Positions 27,310-36,478 of a stretch of 64,000 nucleotides of DNA are shown one piece after another. Under the pieces are notes generated by a model. The model was given only the letters and a program-made list of their open reading frames with translations, was not told where the DNA came from and made no database searches. Each line of letters starts with the position of its first letter. Position 1 is the stretch's first letter. The translations under genes and the position numbers were made by a program. This stretch comes from Rhodococcus sp. CH91 (GTDB lineage Bacteria; Actinomycetota; Actinomycetes; Mycobacteriales; Mycobacteriaceae): NCBI RefSeq assembly GCF_022554085.1, contig NZ_JAKFYR010000001.1:496001-560000 (forward strand). Reading direction: 5' to 3'.

Positions 27310-29453
27310 TTCGCGATGTGCTCGCGAGGCAGTCCCAGCAGTCGTTCGGCGATGACATTGCGGTTGATCTCCGAGGTGCCGCCGGCGATGGTCATCGCCC
27401 GGCCCAGCAGGTAGTAATGGGTCCATGTCGGCTCGTCTCCGAGCAGTACCGCGTCACCGGCGATCCGCATCGCGAGTTCTCCCACGTGCTGCGTGTGTTC
27501 GGCGAGCAACATCTTCGTGACGCTGCCTTCGGGGCCGAAATCGCCTCCGGCGACGGCGCGCACGATCTGTCGCAGGTTGAGGATCGCGAAGGCTTCTTCC
27601 CGCGCGATCAGCGCCGCGATCCGGCGGGTCACGGAGACGTCGCCGGGCGCGTATTTCGCCGCGAGGCCGAGCAGTGCGTAGGCGGAATAGTTCTCGTCGG
27701 TCCTGCCCCCACCGATCGAGACGCGTTCGTTCCCGAGCGTCGCGCGTGCCACCGTCCAGCCGTTGTCGACGGCCCCCACGACGTCCTCGTCCGGGACGAA
27801 GACGTCCTCGAAGAACACCTCGTTGAAGGCGGCGTCACCGCTGATCTCCCGCAGCGGACGGACGGTCACCCCCGGGGCCGTCAGGTCGACGACCATCGTG
27901 GTGATGCCCTTGTGTTTCGGAACGTCGCGGTTGGTACGGATGGTCGCGAGACCGCGAGTCGAGTTCTGGGCATCGGAGGTCCACACCTTCTGTCCCGTCA
28001 CCCGCCAGCCACCGTCGACCTTCACCCCCCGCGTCGACACCGCTGCCGCGTCGGAACCCGCACCGGGTTCGGAGAACAACTGACACCACACCTGCTCACC
28101 GATCAATCCGGGGCGGATCCAGCGTTCGATCTGTTCCGGGGTGCCGTGTTGGGTAAGGGTCAGCAGGATCCAGGCGCCGATGCCGAGTCCGTGAGGTTCG
28201 ACCTCGGTGAACTCCTCGTCGATCACGAGTTGTTCGACCGGTGGGGCGCCGCGACCGTAGGGCGGCGGCCAATGCGGCATGAGATAGCCGGAGTCGACGA
28301 GCAGCGCGCGTCGCTCGGATTCGGGGGTCGACGTGTAACGCGCGACGAATTCGCGCGCCGAAGCGCGGAGTTCCTCGGCCTCGGCGGGTAGGTCCACGGC
28401 GTAGTGGCGGCGCAACCCCGCACTGCCCGACTCGGTGAGGGAATCGAGTGCCGAGGTCGGTTCACCGAACAGGATCCGCAGGGCATGGGCGCGACGCAGG
28501 AACAGGTGGCACTCGTGTTCCCAGGTGAAACCGATACCGCCGTGGATCTGGATGCTCTGCTGGGCATTGGCGATGTACGCATCGAAGGCGATGATCCGGG
28601 CGACGTCGAGGGCGAGTCGTGCCTGTTCACCCTCGGCTCCCGCACGTGCCGCGTCCCACGCCACGCCCGTCGCCAGTTCGCTGGTCGCGAGCATGTCGGC
28701 GAGATGGTGCTTGACGGCCTGGAAGGACCCGATCGGGCGTCCGAACTGCTCGCGGACCTTCGCGTAGGACAGGGCGGACTCGAGGGTCGCGCGGGCCCCA
28801 CCGGAGGCCTCTGCGGCGGCCAGGACGCGTGCGACGTGGTTCGCGTACCCGCCGGCGCCCGGGACGACGGCGAGAGCGGGAGTCCCGTCCAGGAGCACTC
28901 GGGCCGATGCCGAGGTCGGATCGAAGGTGTCGGCCCGGAGTGTGGAGACCGACGGATGTGCGGGATCCACGAGGACGAGGTCGGCGCCCACAGTGAGGGC
29001 GAGCAGGGTCGCCCCGAGCCCACCCACGACGAGGCCTGCGTCACCGCTCACCGCACCGTCCGAGACGGTCGGCGATCCGGACAGGCCGAGCCCCGGGACC
29101 ACCGAACCGTCGGCGAAGCCGGGGAGCCATTCGGAGCGGATCGCATCGTCACCCTCGGCTGCGAGCGCGGCCGAGATCGCGACGCTCGCGAGGTAGGGGA
29201 CGGGAACGACGAGCCTGCCGAGTTCCTCGGCCACCACTGCGACCTCGGGGAGCGCGGCGTCCGCGCCTCCGAATTCGGCAGGAAGATGAAGACCCAGCCA
29301 TCCGAGTTCGGCGAGCTGTTTCCACAGCTGCCCCGTGTCGGCGGACGGATCGTCGGTCACCTGCCGGGCGAGCGTCGCGGCGCCGTGGCCGTCGAGGAAG
29401 GACCGGACGGCATCCGCGACGGCACGGTGGTCGTCGGTGAGCGCAAGTGGCAT
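27306..29453 (-). CDS. Double-length acyl-CoA dehydrogenase fusion (FadE34-like, small-half first)
   Basis: A 715-residue fusion, similar in size to mycobacterial FadE34. The ATG at 29453 has GAGGAG eight bases upstream; the frame is open to 29498. Here the order is reversed compared with the gene at 25012: domain 1 (about residues 1-340) carries the REQFGRPIGSFQAVKHH and IHGGIGFTWEH motifs, while domain 2 (about 355-715) carries LFSEPGAGSDAAAVSTRGVK and ends AGGTSEINRNVIAERLLGLP. FadE34 acts on the C5 side chain of bile-acid-type CoA thioesters, a possible analogue. The opposite orders mean two independent fusion events. Confidence 0.85.
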   Translation of the reverse strand: MPLALTDDHRAVADAVRSFLDGHGAATLARQVTDDPSADTGQLWKQLAELGWLGLHLPAEFGGADAALPEVAVVAEELGRLVVPVPYLASVAISAALAAEGDDAIRSEWLPGFADGSVVPGLGLSGSPTVSDGAVSGDAGLVVGGLGATLLALTVGADLVLVDPAHPSVSTLRADTFDPTSASARVLLDGTPALAVVPGAGGYANHVARVLAAAEASGGARATLESALSYAKVREQFGRPIGSFQAVKHHLADMLATSELATGVAWDAARAGAEGEQARLALDVARIIAFDAYIANAQQSIQIHGGIGFTWEHECHLFLRRAHALRILFGEPTSALDSLTESGSAGLRRHYAVDLPAEAEELRASAREFVARYTSTPESERRALLVDSGYLMPHWPPPYGRGAPPVEQLVIDEEFTEVEPHGLGIGAWILLTLTQHGTPEQIERWIRPGLIGEQVWCQLFSEPGAGSDAAAVSTRGVKVDGGWRVTGQKVWTSDAQNSTRGLATIRTNRDVPKHKGITTMVVDLTAPGVTVRPLREISGDAAFNEVFFEDVFVPDEDVVGAVDNGWTVARATLGNERVSIGGGRTDENYSAYALLGLAAKYAPGDVSVTRRIAALIAREEAFAILNLRQIVRAVAGGDFGPEGSVTKMLLAEHTQHVGELAMRIAGDAVLLGDEPTWTHYYLLGRAMTIAGGTSEINRNVIAERLLGLPREHIAN

Positions 29454-29496
29454 GGAAGGTACTCCTCGGCCGTGGCGACATCGGTTCACTTGTAGC

Positions 29497-29512
29497 ACTA
29501 TCTAAACTATGT
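29497..29512. promoter_or_regulatory. Operator half-site candidate (site 2)
   Basis: AACTATGTGAC at 29505-29515 repeats the right arm ACTATGT of site 1 (23134-23140). The left arm ACTATCT fits poorly, so this is only a half-site. It lies between the divergent acyl-CoA dehydrogenase fusion (start 29453) and the small protein gene (start 29566). Confidence 0.35.
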
Positions 29513-29565
29513 GACGCACGCTACTTTGGGAAGTCACAGCACAGCATCGCTCGATCGGAGACATC

Positions 29566-29874
29566 GTGAAACTCGAAGTAGGTCGATCCTGGGCCAGTAG
29601 CGTCGACGCCACCGCCGTGGTGATCGTGCGAGCACCGCACGAGGAGGTCGTCCTGACCTGCGGAGGTGCCGAGATGGTGCCGGGCAGGAAGGGAACGGGC
29701 GACGGCACGGCGATCGGCGATGCGCATCTCGGGCCCACGGCGCTCGGCAAGAGATACACCGACGCCGACGGCGACCTCGAACTCCTGTGCACCACACCCG
29801 GACGCGGCGCTCTCGCCGTCGACGGGGTTCCGCTGTCGTTGAAGGCGGCGAAGCCGTTGCCTGCCTCCGACTGA
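29566..29874 (+). CDS. Small conserved protein of unknown function (paralogue B)
   Basis: A 102-residue protein starting at a GTG behind CGGAG. It has the same length as, and full-length similarity to, the protein at 6750. Shared features are an AT.VV.V strand, LTCGGAEM, GKRYTDADGDLELLCTT with its second conserved Cys, and PLPASD at the end. I know of no named family for it. It leads the operon with the CoA ligase at 29926 and lies opposite the FadE34-like gene. Two copies, each beside ring or side-chain catabolic genes, point to a shared accessory role there. Confidence 0.78.
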   Translation: MKLEVGRSWASSVDATAVVIVRAPHEEVVLTCGGAEMVPGRKGTGDGTAIGDAHLGPTALGKRYTDADGDLELLCTTPGRGALAVDGVPLSLKAAKPLPASD

Positions 29875-29925
29875 CGCCCACTCCGAACCATCCGGCGCAC
29901 GATCGGATCCGCGACGAGGACTTCC

Positions 29926-31437
29926 ATGAACCTCACGATGTTGCTCGACATGGCTGCCGACGGTCTCGGCGACCGCATTCTGGTGGGACGTCGCGACGAC
30001 GGCATCTCCGCCCGGCGCCTGCAGGAGCTGTCCGTCGCCGGCGCCGCCGCGATCCGGGACGCCGGCGCCGATGCCCTCGTCTATCGCGCCGTCAACGGAC
30101 CGGCCTTTCCGGTGGCGCTGTTCTCGGCGGCGCGGGCCGGTGTCCCGCTCGTGCCGATCAACTACCGGCTGGGGTGGGAGCAGACCGATGCGCTGCTCTC
30201 CCATCACGCCGGTGCGCTCGTCGTCGCGGACGACGCGGGTGACGGATCCGGCGTGTTCACGCCGGCAGCCTGGCTCGACCTGCTCGAGAGGACAGGAAAT
30301 GCGAGGGCGGACGATGAGCCGGAGTCCGACGCACCCGCCGTGGTGATCTACACCTCCGGCACCACCTCGGCGCCGAAAGGCGTGTTGCTCCACCATCACA
30401 ATCTCGTGTCGTACGTGCTGGGAGCCGTGGACTTCGCATCGGCCGACGAGGCCGACGCGGCGCTCGTGAGTGTGCCTCCCTATCACATCGCCGCGGTCGC
30501 CAACGTGCTCACGAATCTCTATGCCGGCCGCAGGGCGGTGGTACTCGAACAGTTCACCCCGGCCGAATGGCTCGACACCGTCCGCGAGGAGGGCATCACC
30601 AACGCCCTCATCGTCCCGACGATGCTCGCGCGAATCCTCGACTCCGGCGCCGACTCCGATGTTCCCGCGCTGCGTTCCCTCGCCAGCGGTGGCGCGCCCA
30701 TGCCCCGGCGGGTGGTCGAACGCGCCCTCACCGTGTGGCCGCGGGTCGATTTCGTCAACGCCTACGGGCTGACCGAGACCAGTTCGACGATTGCCGTCCT
30801 GGGGCCCGACGATCATCGGGCGGCGATGACGAGCACCGACGAGCGGGTCCGCGCCCGCCTCGGATCGGTGGGCCGCCCGATCCCCGGTATCGACCTCGAG
30901 ATCCGTGACACGGACGATCGTGCCGTCGGAGCCGGGGTGCCCGGCCGCATCTGGGTTCGGGGGGAGCAGGTTTCGGCCGAATACGCCGGTGTCGGACGAC
31001 TCGTCGACGAACGTGGATTCTTCGATACCCGAGACACCGGATTCGTCGACGAGGACGGATATCTCTTCCTCGGTGGGCGCAGCGACGACACCATCGTCCG
31101 TGGGGCGGAGAACATCGCCCCGGCCGAGATCGAGGACGTGATCATGCGTCATCCCGCGGTGACCGATACGGCGGTCGTAGGGGTTCCCGACGAGGAGTGG
31201 GGCCAGCGGATCGAGGCGGTGGTGGTGCTGCGGCCGGAACGGTCGGTCGACGCCGAGGAGTTGCGATCGTTCGTGCGGGAGACCCTGCGGGGTTCCAGGA
31301 CACCCGACCGCATCGTCTACTGGGACGAACTGCCACGTACCGAGACGGGAAAACTGGTGCGGCGGCACGTGGTCGAGCGACTGGCAGCTGACGGCTGCCG
31401 GACAGAGCCTGACGGCCATGGGTCTTTACATGTATAA
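29926..31437 (+). CDS. Acyl-CoA synthetase (class I adenylate-forming)
   Basis: A 503-residue ANL-superfamily ligase. The P-loop YTSGTTSAPKG is at 142-152, the A5 motif is NAYGLTETSS, and the hinge and A8 region is DTGFVDEDGYLFLGGRSDD. The C-terminal PRTETGKLVRR keeps the catalytic Lys. It activates a carboxylic acid to its CoA thioester through an acyl-adenylate and so feeds the dehydrogenases and hydratases of this island. It follows the 102-residue protein by 51 bases. Chain type cannot be told from the sequence. Confidence 0.87.
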   Translation: MNLTMLLDMAADGLGDRILVGRRDDGISARRLQELSVAGAAAIRDAGADALVYRAVNGPAFPVALFSAARAGVPLVPINYRLGWEQTDALLSHHAGALVVADDAGDGSGVFTPAAWLDLLERTGNARADDEPESDAPAVVIYTSGTTSAPKGVLLHHHNLVSYVLGAVDFASADEADAALVSVPPYHIAAVANVLTNLYAGRRAVVLEQFTPAEWLDTVREEGITNALIVPTMLARILDSGADSDVPALRSLASGGAPMPRRVVERALTVWPRVDFVNAYGLTETSSTIAVLGPDDHRAAMTSTDERVRARLGSVGRPIPGIDLEIRDTDDRAVGAGVPGRIWVRGEQVSAEYAGVGRLVDERGFFDTRDTGFVDEDGYLFLGGRSDDTIVRGAENIAPAEIEDVIMRHPAVTDTAVVGVPDEEWGQRIEAVVVLRPERSVDAEELRSFVRETLRGSRTPDRIVYWDELPRTETGKLVRRHVVERLAADGCRTEPDGHGSLHV

Positions 31438-31443
31438 CTAGGT
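31428..31443. promoter_or_regulatory. Palindromic operator candidate (site 3) before the MaoC-type gene
   Basis: ACATGTA-TA-ACTAGGT matches site 1 (ACATAGT-GA-ACTATGT) at 12 of 16 positions, in a 7-2-7 layout. It overlaps the last codons of the ligase gene and lies about 60 bases before the start at 31505. Confidence 0.45.
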
Positions 31444-31504
31444 TGCCCTACTGTGGTGATGCGACCGCTCGCGTCGGGCGTAGTCCCCTATACGGAGGTA
31501 GTCG

Positions 31505-32797
31505 ATGACCACGTCGGAGAAGACCGAGAAGGATTCGGAGATCTACACATTCCGCGACGAGGACATCGCGCGGGCGCGGGATCTCGTCGGTGTCTATCAC
31601 GCGATGACCCAGCGGGAGCAGTACACCCGCGTCTCACCGGACATCATGCGCAACTTCGCGCGCAGCTACGGAGACGACAATCCGTTGTTCACGGACGAGG
31701 AGTACGGGGCCGGGAGCCGCTGGGGCGGTCAGATCGCCCCACCGATGATCAATATCGGTGTGCGCAAGGAGCTGCTGGCCGAACCCGTCCCACGCGCACA
31801 GCGCCGGCCGTCCTTCCGGGGTATCCACGTGTTCGTCTCCGGCACCACCACCCACTGGTACCGGCCGGTACTCGACGGCGACCTCCTGTACGCCTTCCAC
31901 GGCACGGAAAAGGTCGAGGAGAAGCAGTCCGAGTTCGCCGGGCGGTCGCTCATCATCACAGGCCTCCAGGTGCAGTTCAATCAGCGCGCCGAGGTCGTCC
32001 AGACCCAGCGGGTCATCACGATCCACACCGAACGGCACGAATCGAAGAAGCGCAAGAAGTACGACGCCATCGAGCCTGTTTCCTACACTCCCGACGACAT
32101 CGCGAGAATCGACGAGATCTACGCACACGAGCAGGTGCGCGGTGCGAGCAGCCGGCACTGGGAGGAGGTGGAGGTCGGCGAGCACCTCGGGACGATGGCC
32201 AAGGGGCCGCTGACGACCACCGACATGATCGTCTTCCATTCCGGCGGATACGGTTTCGCACCCTACACACCCTGCTCGAGCCGCCTCGCGTACAAGAACC
32301 GCCTGCGCATCGCACCGTTCTACATCCCGAACGAGCAGGGAGTGCCCGACGTCGCCCAGCGGATCCACTGGGACAGCGGCTACGCCCGTTCGATCGGATT
32401 GCCGGCCGCCTACGACTACGGCATGATGCGCGACTGCTGGCTGAGCCACTATCTCACCGACTGGATGGGCGACGACGCCTGGCTCGAGTCGATGTCGAGC
32501 CAGATGCGCAAGTTCAACTATCTCGGCGACACCCACACCTTCACCGGTGAGGTCGTCGGCAAGAGGGTCGAGGACGGACGCCATCTCGTCGACATCGAAC
32601 TGCGGGGCACCAGCCAGCGCGGCGAGGTCACCTGTCCCGCCACGGCGACCATCGCATTGCCCTCGCGTGCCGGTGGCCCGGTCGAGCTGCCCGCAGCGCC
32701 TGCGGAGTTCGAGCAGCTCGCCGCACGAATGCTCGAGCGCGACGCCGAACTGCGCGAGGACACGCGGCGCGCGGCCGGAAGCCGGACGACGTCGTGA
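31505..32797 (+). CDS. Double hot-dog MaoC-type enoyl-CoA hydratase
   Basis: A 430-residue protein starting at an ATG behind GGAGG. The N-terminal half (to about residue 185) is a FAS1-like / MaoC dehydratase domain with YGDDNPLFTDEEYGAGSRWGG followed by QIAPPM, where the usual His of the hydratase motif is Phe. The C-terminal half (about 215-400) is a second hot-dog domain with RIHWDSGYARSIGLPAAYDYG, which retains a His. The fusion resembles the two-subunit ChsH1-ChsH2 type hydratases of steroid side-chain degradation. It likely hydrates the enoyl-CoA made by the neighbouring dehydrogenases. Confidence 0.8.
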   Translation: MTTSEKTEKDSEIYTFRDEDIARARDLVGVYHAMTQREQYTRVSPDIMRNFARSYGDDNPLFTDEEYGAGSRWGGQIAPPMINIGVRKELLAEPVPRAQRRPSFRGIHVFVSGTTTHWYRPVLDGDLLYAFHGTEKVEEKQSEFAGRSLIITGLQVQFNQRAEVVQTQRVITIHTERHESKKRKKYDAIEPVSYTPDDIARIDEIYAHEQVRGASSRHWEEVEVGEHLGTMAKGPLTTTDMIVFHSGGYGFAPYTPCSSRLAYKNRLRIAPFYIPNEQGVPDVAQRIHWDSGYARSIGLPAAYDYGMMRDCWLSHYLTDWMGDDAWLESMSSQMRKFNYLGDTHTFTGEVVGKRVEDGRHLVDIELRGTSQRGEVTCPATATIALPSRAGGPVELPAAPAEFEQLAARMLERDAELREDTRRAAGSRTTS

Positions 32798-32867
32798 ACG
32801 ACGCTCCGGCCTCGCGGGCGGTGAGCGAGGACGATGCCATGCGGTGCGAACGTCTCGAGGAGGGCTC

Positions 32868-33650
32868 GTGGATCTGAGCAGCACGACCACGGTGATCGCC
32901 GAGGTCAAGGACCACGTCCTGACCATCACTCTCGATCGCCCCGACAAGCTCAACTCCTTCACCGACACGATGCGCGCCGAGTTCCGGGAGCTGTGGCACT
33001 ACGCGTCCGAGACCGACGACGTGCACGTCGTCGTCCTCCGGGCCAACGGTGAGCGTGCCTTCAGTACCGGTGTCGACGTGCACGAGGGAACTTTCCTGTC
33101 CGACAACGTCTTCAGCCGGCGTGATCCCGGTGTCGACCTGTCACCCAAGCAGAACAACTGCTGGAAACCGCTCGTGTGCGCGGTGCACGGCATGGTCGCC
33201 GGCGGGGCGCTCTACTGGTTGAACGAGGCCGACATCATCGTCGCGAGCGAGGACGCCCAGTTCTTCGACCCGCACGTCTCCTACGGCATGGTCGCCGCAC
33301 TGGAACCCATCGGTCTCGCGCACCGCATCCCCATCGGTGAAGTGCTGCGCATGGTGCTGCTCGGTCTCGACGAACGGATGTCCGCGAAGAGGGCTCACGA
33401 GATCGGGTTCGTCAGCGAGATCGTCGCCCGCGACGGACTGTGGGACCGCGCGCAGCATCTCGCGGAACGAATCGCCGCCAAACCACCGGCCGCGATCCAG
33501 GGCAGCATCCGCGCGATCTGGGAGTCCAAGGACCGCACGCGATCCCATGCTCTCGCCACCGGGATGATGTACACCGATCTCGGCAACCCGATAGGGCTGG
33601 CCCAGGTCGACCGATCCCAGGTTCCCACGCGCGATTACGAGGTGCGCTGA
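32868..33650 (+). CDS. Enoyl-CoA hydratase/isomerase family protein with altered active site
   Basis: A 260-residue crotonase starting at a GTG behind GAGGAGG. The oxyanion segments RAFSTGVDVHE and HGMVAGGALYWLNEADI are present. As in the crotonase at 24177, the first catalytic glutamate of classical hydratases is replaced by a histidine (His136, in FFDPHVSYG), and the second aligns with an Arg. Hydration is therefore uncertain. The gene ends one base before the acyl-CoA dehydrogenase at 33652, so the two are co-translated in one operon with the MaoC-type gene and the ligase at 34914. Confidence 0.83.
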   Translation: MDLSSTTTVIAEVKDHVLTITLDRPDKLNSFTDTMRAEFRELWHYASETDDVHVVVLRANGERAFSTGVDVHEGTFLSDNVFSRRDPGVDLSPKQNNCWKPLVCAVHGMVAGGALYWLNEADIIVASEDAQFFDPHVSYGMVAALEPIGLAHRIPIGEVLRMVLLGLDERMSAKRAHEIGFVSEIVARDGLWDRAQHLAERIAAKPPAAIQGSIRAIWESKDRTRSHALATGMMYTDLGNPIGLAQVDRSQVPTRDYEVR

Positions 33651-33651
33651 C

Positions 33652-34842
33652 ATGGACTACGGACTGACGCCGGAACTCGAGCAGTTCCGCAAGGAAGTAC
33701 GCGAGTTCGTCGAGACCCACACACCGGATGTGCCGGTGAAGGCGGGTGTGCGCAGCGCCGACGACGCCGAAGAGCTCGCGGCGCTGAAAGAGTGGACCCG
33801 CACGCTCTTCGAGGCCGGATACATCGGTGCCGACTGGCCGGAACGCTACGGCGGCGCCGGAGCAGCGCATTCACCGGAGAAGGACGTCGTCGTCGGTGAG
33901 GAACTCGCACGCGGCCGGGCCCCGGCCGCGGTGCAGGGAGCCGGACTGCTCGTCGCGCACGCGCTGATCGACTTCGGCACCGAGGAACAACGGGAGAAGT
34001 ATCTGCCGGGCATCCGATCGGGCGAACTCGTCTTCTGTCAGTTGTTCAGTGAGCCGGGATCCGGCAGCGACCTCGCGTCGCTGCGCACGAAAGCCGTACC
34101 GGCCGACGGGGGCGGGTTCACCGTCACCGGCCAGAAGGTGTGGACGACGAACGGACACTGGGCCGACTACGGTTATCTCCTCGCGCGAACCAACCCGGAG
34201 GCCCCGAAACATCGTGGGATCAGTGCATTCCTCGTCGACATGCGGGCGCCCGGTGTCGATGTACGACCGCTCCGGGAGATGACCGGTACGTCGGACTTCA
34301 ACGAGATCTTCCTCGACGACGTGCCCGTCGGACACGACTCGCTCATCGGTGATCTCGACAACGGCTGGCTGATCGCGAATTCGAGTCTCGCCCACGAACG
34401 CAGCGCGGTGGCGTCGGCGGCGGTACGGCTGCGCCAGGATGTCGATGCACTGAAGGATCTCGCCCGCAGGACGATCCGGCACGGCCGGCCCGCGATCGAG
34501 GACGGCGCCGTACAGGAGAGGATCGGCGAACTCCAGGCGTCGGTCGAAGCACTGTCGGCGCTGGTGTATGCGAACATCGGCCGCTGGTCGCGCAGTGCCG
34601 AACGCCCCCATGACGCGGCCATGGCCAAACTGATGTTCAGCGAGATCGGCGTCGAAACAGCCCGATTCGCTCTCGAGCTCGCCGGCGAGGACGGGATCCT
34701 CGTCGAAGGGGATCCGGCGGTCGTGGACCGAGGACGCTGGCAGGACGAATTCCTGTACGCCCGCGCATACACCATCGCCGGTGGTACCTCCGAGATCATG
34801 CGCAACATGATCGCCGAGAGAGGCCTCGGTCTGCCGCGCTGA
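33652..34842 (+). CDS. Acyl-CoA dehydrogenase, large-type subunit
   Basis: A 396-residue acyl-CoA dehydrogenase. It carries LFSEPGSGSDLASLRTKAV, GGGFTVTGQKVWTTNGH and the C-terminal AGGTSEIMRNMIAERGLGLPR, so it matches domain 1 of the fusion at 25012 and domain 2 of the fusion at 27306. It lacks the IHGGIGFTWEH element, which is supplied by the separate small-type gene at 36479. A heterotetramer of the two, as in actinobacterial steroid catabolism, is a reasonable inference. Oxidises acyl-CoA with FAD. Confidence 0.87.
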   Translation: MDYGLTPELEQFRKEVREFVETHTPDVPVKAGVRSADDAEELAALKEWTRTLFEAGYIGADWPERYGGAGAAHSPEKDVVVGEELARGRAPAAVQGAGLLVAHALIDFGTEEQREKYLPGIRSGELVFCQLFSEPGSGSDLASLRTKAVPADGGGFTVTGQKVWTTNGHWADYGYLLARTNPEAPKHRGISAFLVDMRAPGVDVRPLREMTGTSDFNEIFLDDVPVGHDSLIGDLDNGWLIANSSLAHERSAVASAAVRLRQDVDALKDLARRTIRHGRPAIEDGAVQERIGELQASVEALSALVYANIGRWSRSAERPHDAAMAKLMFSEIGVETARFALELAGEDGILVEGDPAVVDRGRWQDEFLYARAYTIAGGTSEIMRNMIAERGLGLPR

Positions 34843-34913
34843 TGCGCTTCCGTCCGGATTCCCGGCCGGCACTACGAACACACCTTCGGGTCGACCGAAG
34901 AGGAGGCTCCGCG

Positions 34914-36425
34914 ATGACGGGCATCAGAGAAGCACTGGCGTTGCTGTGGACCGTTCCCGACAGTGCGAACATGGTGCAGGAGAACGAGGTCTGGCGCACC
35001 TGGGGAGAGGTGCGGCGATCGGCCGAGCGGATCGACGAGGAACTCGCGCGACTCGGGTGCGGACCCCGCAGCCGGATCGGTGTGGTGCTGAGCAACCGGA
35101 CCGAATCCGTCGCGGCATTCGTCGCAATTCTCGGCCGCAGCCGGGTGCTGCTCACCCTCAATCCGGCACAGCCTGCACGCAGGATCGTCGAGGACGCGCT
35201 GCGGGCTCGTCCGGACGTGATCCTCGCCGCGAACGAATACTGGGCGGACGAGGAGTTCGCCGCACCCCTCGCCGCGGCGGGCATCGTCGGACTCGCAGTG
35301 GACGGCCCGGATGCGCGGCACGTCGTCGGCGACGCTCCGATCCAGCAGCGTCCGGACGAGGAGGATCCGGTCGCCGTGGAGATGTTCACCTCCGGCACCA
35401 CCGGTCCGCCCAAGCGTGTGCCACTGACGTGGCGGCAACTCGAGGCCGCACTCTCGGCGGTCCACGGTCACACGGGCAAGGGGAGAGGTGACCACGAGCC
35501 GTTCACCGGCCCCGTCGCGTTGATCTCCCTGTCGATGGTGCACATCGGTGGCTTGTGGGGGGTGATCCAGGCGCTGTCGGAGGCACGCCCGATCGTGCTG
35601 ATGCCACGATTCACCGTCGAAGGATGGGCCGATGCCGTCCACCGACACCGGATGATCGTGGCAGGGCTTCCTCCGGCGGCGATGCGATCGGTCCTCGACG
35701 CAGGCGTGCCGAAGGAGAAACTCGCGAGCCTGCGGGCGATCACGGCAGGGACCACCTTCGTCAGTCCGGAACTGGCCGACGAATTCACGTCCCGCTACGG
35801 CATCCCCATCATGATCATGTACGGCGCAACGGAATTCGGTGGTGCTGTAGCGGGGTGGACGAAGCCTCTGATCACGCAGTGGTGGGAGCACAAGCGCGGT
35901 AGTGTCGGCCGCCCTTTCCCGGGGGTGCAGATGCGGACGGTCGACGAGACCGGAACGGTCCTACCCGAAGGGAGTACCGGTCGCCTCGAAGTGAGCTCGC
36001 CGCAGACCGGTAACGGTGTCGGCGACTGGGTGCGCACCAGCGATCTCGCGCATCTCGACGAGGACGGATTCCTCTACATCGACGGCCGGGCCGACGACGC
36101 GATCGTTCGGGGCGGCTTCAAGATCCAGCCCGAAATCGTGTGCAACGCGCTGCGCGCCCATGCGGCGATCCTCGACGCCTCGGTCTTCGGCAGACCGGAC
36201 GACCGTCTCGGACAGGTGCCGGTCGCGGTCGTCGAAACGGTCGGTGGCGCCGAGAATATCGACGTCGACGAACTGAAGAGCTTCCTGCGTACGCGTCTGA
36301 CGGCCTACGAGATTCCGGTGGAGATCCACACCGTCGACGCCCTGCCACGCAGTGTCTCCCTCAAGGTCGACCGCCGTCGACTGCTGGAGATGGTGGACGA
36401 AATCGAATCGTCCCGCGCCCGGTAG
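34914..36425 (+). CDS. Class I adenylate-forming enzyme (acyl-CoA ligase-like)
   Basis: A 503-residue ANL protein. The ATG at 34914 has AGGAGG seven bases upstream and is preferred to the ATG at 34842 that overlaps the previous stop. The P-loop is FTSGTTGPPKRV, where the residue after the Lys is Arg instead of the usual Gly. The A5 motif is MYGATEFGGA, and the C-terminal motif is PRSVSLKVDRRRL: the catalytic Lys is kept but the Gly before it is Leu. These changes suggest a divergent substrate or rate, not loss of function. A strong terminator follows at 36436. Confidence 0.82.
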   Translation: MTGIREALALLWTVPDSANMVQENEVWRTWGEVRRSAERIDEELARLGCGPRSRIGVVLSNRTESVAAFVAILGRSRVLLTLNPAQPARRIVEDALRARPDVILAANEYWADEEFAAPLAAAGIVGLAVDGPDARHVVGDAPIQQRPDEEDPVAVEMFTSGTTGPPKRVPLTWRQLEAALSAVHGHTGKGRGDHEPFTGPVALISLSMVHIGGLWGVIQALSEARPIVLMPRFTVEGWADAVHRHRMIVAGLPPAAMRSVLDAGVPKEKLASLRAITAGTTFVSPELADEFTSRYGIPIMIMYGATEFGGAVAGWTKPLITQWWEHKRGSVGRPFPGVQMRTVDETGTVLPEGSTGRLEVSSPQTGNGVGDWVRTSDLAHLDEDGFLYIDGRADDAIVRGGFKIQPEIVCNALRAHAAILDASVFGRPDDRLGQVPVAVVETVGGAENIDVDELKSFLRTRLTAYEIPVEIHTVDALPRSVSLKVDRRRLLEMVDEIESSRAR

Positions 36426-36435
36426 CGCGACGGGG

Positions 36436-36471
36436 AAAGGGGCGGGATCCCGATGGATCCCGCCCCCTTTT
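36436..36471. terminator. Bidirectional Rho-independent terminator
   Basis: GGGGCGGGATCC (36439-36450) and GGATCCCGCCCC (36455-36466) form a perfect 12-base-pair stem with a CGAT loop. AAA precedes and CTTTT follows, so it can work in both directions. It separates the convergent ligase (ends 36425) and acyl-CoA dehydrogenase (ends 36479). Confidence 0.85.
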
Positions 36472-36478
36472 CTGTGTT

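Noticed and set aside
26349-28391. A 680-codon plus-strand open frame across the two acyl-CoA dehydrogenase fusions
   Set aside because: It runs out of frame or antisense to two well-supported genes, has Arg/Gly-rich nonsense composition and no family motifs. High G+C DNA gives many such shadow frames, including the long minus-strand ones opposite 570-2123, 4497-5588 and 11502-13097.
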